The position numbers and the translations under genes are program-made. Under the pieces are notes generated by a model. It had not been told where the DNA came from. It did no database searches and saw only the letters and a list, made by a program, of their open reading frames with translations. Positions 23,832 to 32,832 of a stretch of DNA of 64,000 nt are shown here, piece by piece. This DNA comes from Pseudoxanthobacter soli DSM 19599 (lineage in GTDB: Bacteria > Pseudomonadota > Alphaproteobacteria > Rhizobiales > Segnochrobactraceae): assembly GCF_900148505.1 (NCBI RefSeq), contig NZ_FRXO01000001.1, positions 998,707-1,062,706 on the forward strand. Direction: 5' to 3'. How positions within the stretch are numbered: the stretch's first letter is position 1; each line of letters starts with the position of its first letter.

Positions 23832-25070
23832 ATGAAGAGCCCGACGCGCTTCGCGCGCCTCAAAAGCCTCGCAAAGGGTCTCGCCGTCGCGGCGGCCGTT
23901 GCGACCGGCCTCGCCGCCGGCACCGCCAGCGCCGAGACGGTCCGCTTCTGGTACCATTTCGACAATCCGGCCAATCCGATGTCGGATCTCGTTGCGAAGT
24001 TCGAGAAGGCCAATCCCGGCATCAAGATCGAAGCCGAGAACGTTCCCTGGAACAGCTACTACGACAATCTCTATACGGCGCTGATCGGCGGCAATGCGCC
24101 GGACGCGGCGATGGTCAAGCTGTTCGCCCAGCCGCGCCTCGTCGAGATGGGGGCGCTTGAGCCGATCGGCGACCGCATCGACGCGTGGCCGGGCAAGGCG
24201 GACCTGCTCGACAACCTGCTGACCCTCAACAAGGGGCCGGACGGCGTGCAGTATTATCTGCCGGTGCAATATGTCGTGCTCTATCTCTATTACCGCACCG
24301 ATCTGTTCGCCGAAGCCGGCCTGAAGCCGCCGGCGACCTGCGACGAGTTCCGCGAAGCGGCCATCAAGCTCACCCACGCGCCGGAGCGCTACGGATTCGG
24401 CCTGCGCGGCGGCAAGGGCGGCTGGGACCAGTGGGGTTCGTTCGTGTTCTCGCGCGGCGCGAAGTTCAAGGCCGGCGGCCTGACGACGCCCGAGGCGGTC
24501 GCGGCCAACCAGTGGGTCATCGACCTGTTCCAGAAGGACAAGGTAATCCCGCCCTCCGCCCCGAACGACGGCTTCCAGGAGATCATCGCCGCCTTCAAGT
24601 CCGGCAAGACCGCGATGACGATCCACCACATCGGCTCGTCGAAGGATCTCGTCGCTGCGCTCGGCGACAAGGTCTCGGCCGTGCCTGTGCCGCGTTGCGG
24701 CGAGGGTGAGGACGGCCGCTGGACCTCCTATGGCGACGAGTCGCTGGCGATCTTCTCCTCTTCGACCGTCAAGGATGCGGCTTGGAAGTGGATTTCGTTC
24801 CTGGCCGAAGGCCAGAACAATGTCGACTTCAACAGCGCCACCGGCCAGATGACGGTCACCAAGTCCGGCGCCAAGGACTGGAAGCTGCACGAGCGCCGCT
24901 TCGTCGACGCCACCATCGAGTCGCTGCCGTTCGCCCACGTCCTGCCGGCGACGTCCGCGACCTCCGAATTCGTCAACACCGCCTGGCAGACCCAGATGCA
25001 GCGGGCGCTGACCGGGCAGATCACCTCGCAGCAGATGATGGACGAGCTCAACACGCTGTTCACGCAGTGA
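23832..25070 (+). CDS. Extracellular sugar-binding protein, family 1 (UgpB/MalE-like)
   Basis: A 412-residue binding protein with a Sec signal peptide rich in Ala (mature start about ETVRFW after TASA, residue 37). Family 1 features are VRFWYHFDNP, LVAKFEKANPGIKIE, YYDNLYTALIGGNAPDAAMV and SLAIFSSSTVKDAAWKWISFL. It is the receptor of a CUT1 importer. The matching permeases follow, after a strong hairpin at 25079. The substrate may be a disaccharide, sugar ester, polyol or glycerol-phosphate-type compound; the accompanying ketose-epimerase-like and Gfo/Idh/MocA enzymes favour a sugar or cyclitol. Confidence 0.92.
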   Translation: MKSPTRFARLKSLAKGLAVAAAVATGLAAGTASAETVRFWYHFDNPANPMSDLVAKFEKANPGIKIEAENVPWNSYYDNLYTALIGGNAPDAAMVKLFAQPRLVEMGALEPIGDRIDAWPGKADLLDNLLTLNKGPDGVQYYLPVQYVVLYLYYRTDLFAEAGLKPPATCDEFREAAIKLTHAPERYGFGLRGGKGGWDQWGSFVFSRGAKFKAGGLTTPEAVAANQWVIDLFQKDKVIPPSAPNDGFQEIIAAFKSGKTAMTIHHIGSSKDLVAALGDKVSAVPVPRCGEGEDGRWTSYGDESLAIFSSSTVKDAAWKWISFLAEGQNNVDFNSATGQMTVTKSGAKDWKLHERRFVDATIESLPFAHVLPATSATSEFVNTAWQTQMQRALTGQITSQQMMDELNTLFTQ

Positions 25071-25078
25071 CGCCGTCG

Positions 25079-25107
25079 GACGGCGCCCGGGCGAACCGGG
25101 TGCCGTC
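25079..25107 (+). other. Intra-operon hairpin after the binding-protein gene
   Basis: GACGGCGCCCGG (25079-25090), loop GCGAA, CCGGGTGCCGTC (25096-25107): a 12-bp stem with one G-T wobble, 8 bases after the stop of the binding-protein gene and followed by TCTCTCC. It could be a leaky terminator or an mRNA 3' stabiliser that raises binding-protein levels over permeases, as known for maltose-type operons. Confidence 0.7.
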
Positions 25108-25181
25108 TCTCTCCTCCGCGCGCCGCTGTCACCGACATGCCCCTTGCGCGCGCCCCACGGCGAGAACCTGAAGAGACCGCC

Positions 25182-26138
25182 ATGTCTGCCGCCTCAACGA
25201 TACCCGCGTCCGGGCCGGCCCGCCCGCGTCCAACCGCTCCGGTCCGCAAGGCCGTGCCGTCCTGGCGCAGCGCCCGGGTCACGCCCTACTGGCTGCTGGC
25301 GCCTGCCGTGATCGTCACCGCCGTCATCGTGTTCCTGCCGATGGCGCAGGCCGTGGTGACGAGCTTCTACGATCTCGTGCTGTTCCGGCCCAACGCCAGC
25401 CGCTTCGTCGGCTTCGGCAACTACGTCAAGCTCTGGGCCGATCCGGTGTTCTGGGTGGCCTTGTGGAACACGGTGATCTGGATCGGCCTCACAGTGCCGT
25501 TGCAGATGGGCCTCGGCCTCGTCACCGCGATCCTGCTCAACCGCGAATTCCCGTGGCGGGGTCTCGCCCGCGCGCTCGTCATCATTCCCTGGGCGCTGCC
25601 GAGCGTCGTGATCGCGCTGATGTGGCGCTGGATCTACGACCCCAACACCGGCGTGCTCAACGACCTGCTGGTCTATCTGTCGGTGGTTCAGTCGGCCGTT
25701 CCCTGGCTGGCCGATCCGCATGTGGCGCTCTACGCCATCATCGCGACCCTCACCTGGCAGGGCTTCCCGTTCTTCGCGGTGATGATCCTCGCCGGCCTTC
25801 AGGGCATTCCGAGGAGCCAGTACGAGGCCGCGGCCCTCGATGGCGCCTCGGCCTGGCGCCAGTTCCGCCACGTCACGCTGCCGGGCATCATGCCGGTGCT
25901 CGCCACTGCCGGGCTGCTGCGCGTGATCTGGGTCGCGAACTCGATGGACGTCATCTTCGTGATGACCGGCGGCGGCCCCGGCTACTCCACCCACACCCTG
26001 CCGCTCTACGCCTTCATCAAGGCGCGGCAGAACCTCGATTTCGGCTACGGCAGCGCGCTCGCCGTGACCTTCACGATCCTGCTCGGGGCCTTCGTCGCCG
26101 TCTATCTGGCCCGCACCATGCGCGAGGTGGAGAAATGA
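25182..26138 (+). CDS. MalF-type ABC sugar permease
   Basis: A 318-residue permease of the binding-protein-dependent inner-membrane family (BPD_transp_1). After a Pro/Ala-rich cytoplasmic N-terminus come six hydrophobic segments and the EAA motif YEAAALDGASAWRQFRHVTLPG near residues 225-246, which docks on the ATPase. ATG 25182 is chosen over an upstream in-frame ATG because the N-terminal extension is proline-rich and family-atypical. It overlaps the next permease gene by four bases. With MalG-type and MalK-type partners it forms the third importer. Confidence 0.92.
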   Translation: MSAASTIPASGPARPRPTAPVRKAVPSWRSARVTPYWLLAPAVIVTAVIVFLPMAQAVVTSFYDLVLFRPNASRFVGFGNYVKLWADPVFWVALWNTVIWIGLTVPLQMGLGLVTAILLNREFPWRGLARALVIIPWALPSVVIALMWRWIYDPNTGVLNDLLVYLSVVQSAVPWLADPHVALYAIIATLTWQGFPFFAVMILAGLQGIPRSQYEAAALDGASAWRQFRHVTLPGIMPVLATAGLLRVIWVANSMDVIFVMTGGGPGYSTHTLPLYAFIKARQNLDFGYGSALAVTFTILLGAFVAVYLARTMREVEK

Positions 26139-26968
26139 ACCGCCCGTCCACCCTGCGCCGCATCCTCACCACCGACCTGCCGGTGGCCGCCATCGTCCTC
26201 TTCGCCATGGCGCCGTTCGCCTGGATGGTGCTGACCTCGCTCACCCCCTCGGCGGAGATCGCGGCGAGCGGCGTGTCGCTGTCGCCGTCGGGCTGGAGCC
26301 TCGACAACTACGTCCGCCTGTTCGAGCAGACCTCGTTCCTGAAGAACATGCTCGACAGCCTGATCGTGGCGGGCGGCACGATGATCGTCGGCCTCGCCGT
26401 CGCGGTCAGCGCGGCCTATGCGTTCTCCCGCTTCCGGTTCGTCGGGCGCCGTTTCCTGATGCTGCAGTTCCTGCTCATCAACATGTTCCCGGTCGTGCTG
26501 CTGATCCTGCCGCTGTTCGTGCTGATGCGGCGGCTCGGCCTGCTCGACACCCATTTCGCGCTGATCCTCGCCAACGCCACCGTCGCGATCCCCTTCGCGG
26601 TGTGGATGCTGACGAGCTATGTCGGCGCCATCCCGAAGAGCCTCGACGAGGCGGCGATGACCGACGGCTGCTCGCGGCTGACGACGCTGCGGCGCATCGT
26701 GCTGCCGCTGATGATGCCGGGCATCATCTCCACCGGCATCTACATCTTCATCACCGCCTGGAACGAATATCTCTACGCGCTGACGCTCGGCGGGCGGAAC
26801 GTCCGCACCGTCACCGTCGCCATCCAGACCCTGATCGGCGAATACCAGATCGAATGGGGTCTGCTCGCCGCCGGTGCGGTCGTCGGCGCGCTGCCCGCCA
26901 CACTCCTCTTCCTCATCGTCCAGCGCCGGCTCATCGGCGGCCTCACCCAGGGGGCGGTGAAGGGCTGA
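26135..26968 (+). CDS. MalG-type ABC sugar permease
   Basis: A 277-residue BPD_transp_1 permease with six hydrophobic segments. The N-terminal FAMAPFAWMVLTSLTPSAEI is typical of MalG-type proteins, and the EAA loop is LDEAAMTDGCSRLTTLRRIVLP near residues 168-190. The start overlaps the MalF-type stop as ATGA, so the two permeases are made in a coupled way. It is followed after 53 bp by the TIM-barrel epimerase-like gene. It partners the MalF-type permease and probably the divergent MalK-type ATPase. Confidence 0.92.
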   Translation: MNRPSTLRRILTTDLPVAAIVLFAMAPFAWMVLTSLTPSAEIAASGVSLSPSGWSLDNYVRLFEQTSFLKNMLDSLIVAGGTMIVGLAVAVSAAYAFSRFRFVGRRFLMLQFLLINMFPVVLLILPLFVLMRRLGLLDTHFALILANATVAIPFAVWMLTSYVGAIPKSLDEAAMTDGCSRLTTLRRIVLPLMMPGIISTGIYIFITAWNEYLYALTLGGRNVRTVTVAIQTLIGEYQIEWGLLAAGAVVGALPATLLFLIVQRRLIGGLTQGAVKG

Positions 26969-27021
26969 CCGCGCTCGGCTCCCACCGACCCCACGACGGA
27001 CCATACCCAAGGACCTGTGTC

Positions 27022-27903
27022 ATGAACCCGATCGGGTTGATCTCCATGCAATATGCGAGGCCGTTCACGGCCGAGCATTTCCCGCTCTTCGCCACCATGC
27101 GCGAGCACGGCTACGACTTCGTCGAGCTGCTCGTGCCGGAAGTCGGCGAGATCGACGCCGCCGCTGCCCGCCGGGCACTGGACGAGGCCGGGCTCGGCAT
27201 CGTGCTCGCCGCCCGCGTCAATCTCCAGCGCAACCTCGCCTCGGCGGATGCCGACGCCCATCGCGCCGGCATCGAGTACCTGAAATACACCGTCGATCAG
27301 GCGGTCGCCCTCGGCGCCACCGTCGTTGGCGGGCCGCTCACCGGCAATCCGCTGGTGTTCGCCGGCCGCCCGCCCCAGCCGGTGGAGGAAAGCGAGCGTC
27401 TCGCCCGCAAGCAGCGGTGCGTCGACGGGCTGCGCGAGGCCGGCGATTACGCGGCGAAGGCCGGCATCGTCCTCGCGGTGGAGCCGCTCAACCGCTTCGA
27501 GAGCGACGTGCTCTGCACCACGCAGCAAGGCCTCGAGTTGCTCGATGCAGTCGATCATCCGGCCGTCAAGCTGATGCTCGACACCTTCCACATGCACATG
27601 GAGGAGAGTTCGATCGCCGAAGCGATCCTGCTCGCGGGCGATCGTGTCGCCCACTTCCAGGCCAACGAGAACCACCGCGGCTTTCCCGGCACCGGCGCCA
27701 CCGACTGGGTCGCCGTGTGCCGCGCCCTGCATGAGATCGGCTACACCGGCCCGATCTCCCTCGAACCGTTCCGCCGCCGCGACGACCGTTTCGGCGTGCC
27801 CTTCGCCCAGTGGCGCGCGCCGCACGAAGACGAGAGCGACCGCCTCTCGGCCAGCGTCGCCTTCATGAAGTCGCACCTCACGCTCACGGAATACCGTCGA
27901 TGA
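27022..27903 (+). CDS. Ketose 3-epimerase-like TIM-barrel protein (AP endonuclease 2 family)
   Basis: A 293-residue xylose-isomerase-like TIM barrel resembling D-tagatose/D-psicose 3-epimerases. The metal-ligand positions of that family are E154 (LAVEPLNRFE), D187 (MLDTFHMHMEE) and E248 (ISLEPF). The family's ligand His in the H-x-H segment after the sixth strand is here Gln213 (AHFQANENHRG), so the metal site is altered or the reaction differs. Substrate may be a ketose, an inosose or a related sugar. It lies between the permeases and the Gfo/Idh/MocA gene and overlaps the latter by four bases. Such epimerase-dehydrogenase pairs are common in cyclitol and rare-sugar pathways. Confidence 0.87.
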   Translation: MNPIGLISMQYARPFTAEHFPLFATMREHGYDFVELLVPEVGEIDAAAARRALDEAGLGIVLAARVNLQRNLASADADAHRAGIEYLKYTVDQAVALGATVVGGPLTGNPLVFAGRPPQPVEESERLARKQRCVDGLREAGDYAAKAGIVLAVEPLNRFESDVLCTTQQGLELLDAVDHPAVKLMLDTFHMHMEESSIAEAILLAGDRVAHFQANENHRGFPGTGATDWVAVCRALHEIGYTGPISLEPFRRRDDRFGVPFAQWRAPHEDESDRLSASVAFMKSHLTLTEYRR

Positions 27904-28895
27904 CCCTCAAGATCGGTTGGATCGGCTGCGGCGTCCATGCAACGCAGATGCTGCTTCCTCAACTCGTGCGCCACGATGTGCAGATCGCGGCGCTGTGCGA
28001 CATCGATGGCCAGCGGCTCGCCGGTGCGGGCCGGCAGTTCGGCGTCTCCAATCTCACCACCGATGTCGAGACGCTGCTCGCCACTTCCGGCCTTGATGCC
28101 ATCGGCATGGCGGTCGGCCCCGACCAGCACCTCGCCTTCGGCAAGAAGGCGCTGGAACGCGGCCTGCCCGTGTTCATCGAGAAGCCGCCGGCCGGTACCG
28201 CCGCAGGCGCGCGCGAACTGCTCGCCGCCTCGGAGAAGGCCGGCAAGCCCGTGCTGGTCGGCTTCATGAAGCGCTATTCGGTCGGCAACAGGATGGCGGC
28301 CAATATCGTCCGCTCCGGCCGCTTCGGCGACGTTCTCGGGCTCACCGGCTATTACATGACGGCACCGGGTTACTTCGCCGGAAACGTCGATTATACCGGC
28401 TTCTTCCTGCACCACTGCGTGCATTACATGGATCTCGTGTCGTTCCTGGTCTCGCCGGTGAAGACGCTGTCGGCCCGCAAGGTCGAGAAGACACCCGGCC
28501 GGGTGCTGTTCCACGTCGGATTCGAGTTCGAATGCGGCGCCATCGGCAACATCGCGATGGGCACCATACAGTCCCGCGGCACCCCGGTGGAGCGGATCGA
28601 ACTGATGGGCGACCACCAGCGCATCGAGGTCGACGATGTCATCGAGATCCGGTGGCACCGAAACCCGCCCTTCAAGATCGACGACCCCGGCGCGACGCTC
28701 GACGACGCGGTCGACAGCCTGACCTGGAAGCCGAACTTCACCGCGGCGGCGAACGAAGACCCGAAAGGCTACCATTCGCTGCTCGCCGACGTGGTTCCGG
28801 CCCTGTGCGGCGAGGTAACGCCTGCGCCGACCATCGCCGACGGCGTCGTCGCCATGGACCGGCTGGAGGCCCTGCGCCGCGAACTCGATCTCTGA
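27900..28895 (+). CDS. Gfo/Idh/MocA-family NAD(P)-dependent oxidoreductase
   Basis: A 331-residue two-domain oxidoreductase. The N-terminal Rossmann fold starts KIGWIGCGVHA, and the family EKP motif is in FIEKPPAG near residue 100. The C-terminal alpha/beta substrate domain has GFFLHHCVHYMDL, whose HxxxD pattern supplies the catalytic His and Asp. Members oxidise hydroxyls of sugars, inositols and sugar nucleotides. It starts within the stop of the epimerase-like gene and ends the operon; a strong hairpin with a T-run lies about 190 bp downstream. It probably works on the same substrate as the epimerase-like protein. Confidence 0.9.
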   Translation: MTLKIGWIGCGVHATQMLLPQLVRHDVQIAALCDIDGQRLAGAGRQFGVSNLTTDVETLLATSGLDAIGMAVGPDQHLAFGKKALERGLPVFIEKPPAGTAAGARELLAASEKAGKPVLVGFMKRYSVGNRMAANIVRSGRFGDVLGLTGYYMTAPGYFAGNVDYTGFFLHHCVHYMDLVSFLVSPVKTLSARKVEKTPGRVLFHVGFEFECGAIGNIAMGTIQSRGTPVERIELMGDHQRIEVDDVIEIRWHRNPPFKIDDPGATLDDAVDSLTWKPNFTAAANEDPKGYHSLLADVVPALCGEVTPAPTIADGVVAMDRLEALRRELDL

Positions 28896-29393
28896 GCGCT
28901 GCCCGGTCGCCAGCATCGTCCCGTCGAGACGCACCGGCGCGGCTTCCAGAGCCTGAGCACAACGATCCGCACCGGCGGCCGACGCCGCCGGTTCCATTTC
29001 CAGTTCAACCGCCCGGCGGCCGTGCTTCGATCTCGCAAGACGAAACGCGGCCGCGCCTGTATCTGACGTCCATGAACGACGAAGCACCGCCGCCTCGGCA
29101 CACTGTCGAGGTGGCGGTGTTTTCGCCTGAAGCCTGAAGCCGAATAACGACGCCCGTTCTGCCGTACTTGTTGAATTTCGCTCAATAAGCGCGTCAGCAA
29201 GACGCTGCATCCTGCGGTACTCCACATCGCTGAATTTTGACGTGACTACATGGATCCGGGATCTCCGGCGCTTTTGATCCCGGAACACATCGTCGCCCGT
29301 GGAAATGATCGCGTAGGGTTGGGGCCGTACGCGCGATGTCGTTATGGCGGCACACGGCCACCGACCGGACGTTCATCGCAGGATGGTTGACCC
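28896..29393. other. Intergenic region without a recognisable gene
   Basis: The 498 bp between the oxidoreductase and TetR genes show no convincing coding frame. They contain the terminator at 29085-29123, which ends the upstream operon. The part from 29160 to 29340 is less GC-rich and should carry the TetR promoter, but no clear -35/-10 pair was found. Confidence 0.6.
29085..29123 (+). terminator. Rho-independent terminator of the third importer operon
   Basis: CACCGCCGCCTCG (29085-29097) pairs with CGAGGTGGCGGTG (29107-29119), a 13-bp stem with one G-T wobble and a 9-base loop, followed by TTTTCG. It is on the same strand as, and 190 bp after, the Gfo/Idh/MocA gene. Confidence 0.72.
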
Positions 29394-30029
29394 ATGGGCG
29401 CGTCTCGCAGCTCCCGCGCGGCACAGAAGGCCAAAACCCGCACCGCCCTTGTCGAAGCGGCGCGGGCTCTGCTGGAAGCGGGCCAGCAGCCGACCTTGCA
29501 GGAGATCGCGGACCACGCCGGCATTTCCCGCGCCACCTCCTACCGGTATTATTCGGACCTGACGGTGCTCTATCAGGAAGCGGCGCTGTCCGGCGTCGTC
29601 AGCGGGGTCGAGGCCCTGAAGGCGGAGTTCGCCATCGCACGGCCCGAGGCGTGGGACGAGCACATCGAACTGCTCGTCGTGCGGATCGTCGACATGATGC
29701 TCGCCCACGAAGTGCTGTTCCGCTCCTATCTGCACACCCACATCATCGGCGAGGAAAGCAAGGTCCGCGGGAAGAGGCGGCGCGACTGGCTGCACGAAGC
29801 GGTCGCCCCCGATCTCGCCTTTCTCCCCGCGGAACTCGCCGAGCGTGTGTTGCATTCGCTGTCGCTGCTGACGGGCGTCGAGACCGTGATCGTCGCACGT
29901 GACGTCTGCGATCTCGACGACAGCGGCATCCGCGATCTCTGCCGGTGGACGACCCGCGCGATCCTGAAGGCGGCTCTTGAGGACGCTGGCCTGAACGCGG
30001 GGGAGCACGCGAACCCGCGCGCGCCCTGA
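29394..30029 (+). CDS. TetR-family transcriptional regulator
   Basis: A 211-residue TetR-type protein. The N-terminal DNA-binding domain shows TRTALVEAARALLEAG, then the helix-turn-helix LQEIADHAGISRATSYRYY at about residues 40-58. The C-terminal all-helical part (from about residue 65) is the ligand and dimer domain and is not like any specific characterised member. It is 114 bp upstream of, and co-directional with, the BMP-type importer genes, so it is the likely local regulator. Whether it shares their transcript is not clear. Confidence 0.88.
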   Translation: MGASRSSRAAQKAKTRTALVEAARALLEAGQQPTLQEIADHAGISRATSYRYYSDLTVLYQEAALSGVVSGVEALKAEFAIARPEAWDEHIELLVVRIVDMMLAHEVLFRSYLHTHIIGEESKVRGKRRRDWLHEAVAPDLAFLPAELAERVLHSLSLLTGVETVIVARDVCDLDDSGIRDLCRWTTRAILKAALEDAGLNAGEHANPRAP

Positions 30030-30143
30030 GCGGGTTCGCGTTCCCCGCGCAAATCGGCGCAGTCTGCATCCGGCACTGCTCAAACCGTTGGCATGCTCAA
30101 TTCCGCTCCATTAAGATCGAATCGGAGTGGGAGGGATGGTGAC

Positions 30144-31712
30144 ATGGCTGAGGGGGCAAGCCCCGGGGAGAACCAGCGACCGGTCATCCTCGAGGCACGC
30201 GGCATTACCAAGCGGTTCGGTGCGCTGACCGCGAACGATTCGATCGATCTCACCATCCATCGCGGCGAGATTCACGCCCTTCTCGGCGAGAACGGCGCCG
30301 GCAAGTCGACGCTGGTGAAGATCCTCTACGGCGCCCTGCAGCCGACCGAGGGCGAAATCCGCTGGCATGGCGCGCCCGTCGTCATCGCCAATCCGTCCGA
30401 GGCGCGCGCCCTCGGCATCGGCATGGTTTTCCAGCATTTCTCCCTGTTCGAGGCGCTGACAGTCGCCGAGAACGTCGCGCTCGGCATGCCCGGCGACCGC
30501 ACGCTCGCCGACATCACCCGCGAGATCGAGGCGGTTTCGGCCTCGTTCGGCCTGGCGCTGGACCCGACGCGCATCGTCCACGACCTTTCGGTCGGCGAAC
30601 GGCAGCGCATCGAGATCGTCCGCGCCCTGCTTCAGGACCCGCAACTCCTCATCATGGACGAGCCGACATCGGTGCTGACGCCCCAGGAGGCAGAGCAGAT
30701 GTTCGCCACGTTGCGCCGGCTTGCCGCGGAGGGCCGCTCGATCCTCTACATCACCCATCGCCTCGACGAGATGCGTGTGCTCTGCGACGGCGGAACGGTG
30801 CTGCGCCACGGCAAGGTCGTCGGCCATGTCGATCCGTCCCGCGAGACCGCCAAGAGCCTTGCCCGGCTGATGGTCGGCAGCGAGATCAAGAAGATCGAGC
30901 GCAGCCCGGCCTCGGCGGCCGGCGGCCGCATCCGGCTTCAGGTCAAGGACCTGTCGCTGCCGCCGCCGGACATGTTCGGCACGGCGCTGAAGTCGGTCTC
31001 GCTCGATGTTCGCGGCGGCGAGATCGTCGCCATCGCCGGCGTCGCCGGCAACGGTCAGGGCGAGTTCTTCGATGCGCTCTCGGGCGAGCGGCGCAGCCCG
31101 GCGGCAGCGATCCTCATCGACGGCAAGCCGGCCGGCACGCTCGGCATCACGGAACGGCGCCTGCGCGGCGCGGCGTTCGTGCCGGAGGAACGCCTCGGAC
31201 ACGGCGCAGCGCCGCGCCAGCGGCTTTCCGACAATCTCGTGCTCACGCGCTACGCCACCGCCGGCCTCATCAAGGGCGGCGTGCTCCTGCGCAACACCGC
31301 CCGGCAGATGTCGCAGGCCGTGATCGAAGCCTTCGACGTCCGCAAGGGCGGACGCGACCCGGAGGCGGGCAGCCTCTCCGGCGGCAACCTGCAGAAGTTC
31401 GTCGTCGGCCGCGAGGTGCTGGCGAAGCCGGGCGTGCTCATCGTCAATCAGCCGACCTGGGGCGTCGATGCCGGCGCCGCGGCCGTCATCCGCCAGGCCC
31501 TGATCGACCTCGCGCGGGGCGGCGCCGCCGTGCTCGTCATCAGCCAGGATCTCGACGAGATCCTCGAGATCGCCGATCGCATCGCCGTGATCGCCCACGG
31601 CCACCTGTCCGACACCTACCCTGCCGCGGAACTGACGCTGGAGCGCATCGGCCTGCTGATGGGCGGCGCGCACCCCGAGCAGGACACCATGGAGGCGGCC
31701 GTTGCGCATTGA
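30144..31712 (+). CDS. BMP/nucleoside-type ABC importer ATPase (double NBD)
   Basis: A 522-residue tandem ATPase like those of BmpA/PnrA-type purine-nucleoside importers. Domain 1: Walker [10 protein letters not shown], signature [10 protein letters not shown], Walker [12 protein letters not shown]. Domain 2: altered GVAGNGQGE loop, signature LSGGNLQK, and Walker [12 protein letters not shown], where the catalytic Glu is Gln, so only the first site pair should hydrolyse ATP fully, as is common in this subfamily. GGGAGGG about ten bases before the ATG at 30144 sets the start; an upstream in-frame ATG at 30093 is less likely. Two permease genes and the binding protein follow. Confidence 0.92.
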   Translation: MAEGASPGENQRPVILEARGITKRFGALTANDSIDLTIHRGEIHALLGENGAGKSTLVKILYGALQPTEGEIRWHGAPVVIANPSEARALGIGMVFQHFSLFEALTVAENVALGMPGDRTLADITREIEAVSASFGLALDPTRIVHDLSVGERQRIEIVRALLQDPQLLIMDEPTSVLTPQEAEQMFATLRRLAAEGRSILYITHRLDEMRVLCDGGTVLRHGKVVGHVDPSRETAKSLARLMVGSEIKKIERSPASAAGGRIRLQVKDLSLPPPDMFGTALKSVSLDVRGGEIVAIAGVAGNGQGEFFDALSGERRSPAAAILIDGKPAGTLGITERRLRGAAFVPEERLGHGAAPRQRLSDNLVLTRYATAGLIKGGVLLRNTARQMSQAVIEAFDVRKGGRDPEAGSLSGGNLQKFVVGREVLAKPGVLIVNQPTWGVDAGAAAVIRQALIDLARGGAAVLVISQDLDEILEIADRIAVIAHGHLSDTYPAAELTLERIGLLMGGAHPEQDTMEAAVAH

Positions 31713-32832
31713 GCTTGAGAAAAGGGCCGAGCGCTCGCGCAGGATGGCGCTGCTGTCGCCGGTGATCGCGGTCGTGCTGACCGTGGTGACCGCGGCGATC
31801 CTGCTGGCGCTTGTCGGTGTGTCACCGCTCAGCGGGCTCTATACCTACTTCGTCGAGCCCTTCACGAGCGTCTGGAGCCTGGAGGAACTCGCGGTCAAGG
31901 CATCGCCGCTGGTGATGATCGGCGTCGGGCTGGCGTTCTGCTATCTCTCCAACAACTGGAACATCGGCGCCGAGGGACAATATATCTGCGGCGCGCTGCT
32001 CGGCGGATGGGCCGCGCTCACGTTCGGGCCGAGCGGCGAATGGTGGGTGCTGCCGCTGATGCTCGTCCTCGGCGCGGTCGGCGGCGCCGCCTGTGCGCTG
32101 ATCCCGGCGCTGCTGAAGGTGGTGTTCGGGGCGAGTGAAATCCTGACGAGCCTGATGCTCGTCTATGTCGCCCAGCTCCTGATCGACTATCTGGTGCGCG
32201 GCCCGTGGCGCGACCCGATGGGCTTCAACTTCCCCCAGACCGCCACCTTCGACGAAGCGGCCACCATGCCGCTGCTGCTCGACGGCGGACGGCTTCATGT
32301 CGGCGTTCTCATCACGCTGGTCGTGGTCATCGTCGGCGCTTTCGTCCTCAACCGCACCCTGAAGGGCTTCGAAGTGCGGGTGGTCGGTCAGGCGCCGCGC
32401 GCCGCGCGCTTCGCCGGCTTCAACGACAAGCGCACCATCATCGCCACCTTCGCGCTTTCCGGCGCGCTGGCGGGGCTCGCCGGACTGATCGAGGTCGCCG
32501 GCCCGATCGGGCAGCTGCTGCCGACGATCTCGCCGGGCTACGGCTTCACCGCGATCATCGTCGCCTTCCTCGGGCGCCTCAATCCGGTCGGCATCCTCAT
32601 CGCGGGCATCGCGCTCGCGGTCACCTTCCTCGGCGGGGAACAGGCCCAGATCACCATGGGCATCCCGCTCGACCTGACCAAGGTCGTTCAGGGATCGCTG
32701 CTGTTCTACGTGCTCGCCTGCGACACGCTCATTCTCTACCGCATCAAGCTCGCCCGTCCGGTCGCCCGGGCACCCGAGCCGGTCAAGGTCACGCCCGCGG
32801 CGGGCACGGAGGTGTCCAGTGGACATGTTTGA
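31702..32832 (+). CDS. BMP-type ABC importer permease 1
   Basis: A 376-residue BPD_transp_2 permease with about nine hydrophobic segments, like YufP/NupB of nucleoside importers. The conserved [20 protein letters not shown] lies near residues 80-100 and [19 protein letters not shown] near 280-300. The start is a TTG (31702) with GGAGG six bases before it, 11 bases inside the ATPase gene. The C-terminus runs on in a hydrophilic, Pro/Val-rich tail of about 30 residues. It pairs with the next permease as a heterodimer. Confidence 0.9.
   Translation: MRIELEKRAERSRRMALLSPVIAVVLTVVTAAILLALVGVSPLSGLYTYFVEPFTSVWSLEELAVKASPLVMIGVGLAFCYLSNNWNIGAEGQYICGALLGGWAALTFGPSGEWWVLPLMLVLGAVGGAACALIPALLKVVFGASEILTSLMLVYVAQLLIDYLVRGPWRDPMGFNFPQTATFDEAATMPLLLDGGRLHVGVLITLVVVIVGAFVLNRTLKGFEVRVVGQAPRAARFAGFNDKRTIIATFALSGALAGLAGLIEVAGPIGQLLPTISPGYGFTAIIVAFLGRLNPVGILIAGIALAVTFLGGEQAQITMGIPLDLTKVVQGSLLFYVLACDTLILYRIKLARPVARAPEPVKVTPAAGTEVSSGHV

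Noticed and set aside
27741..29288. Long minus-strand frame running from the terminator region through the Gfo/Idh/MocA gene
   Set aside because: Most of it is antisense to a clear oxidoreductase; the short non-overlapping start near 29140-29250 looks slightly protein-like but has no recognisable domain.
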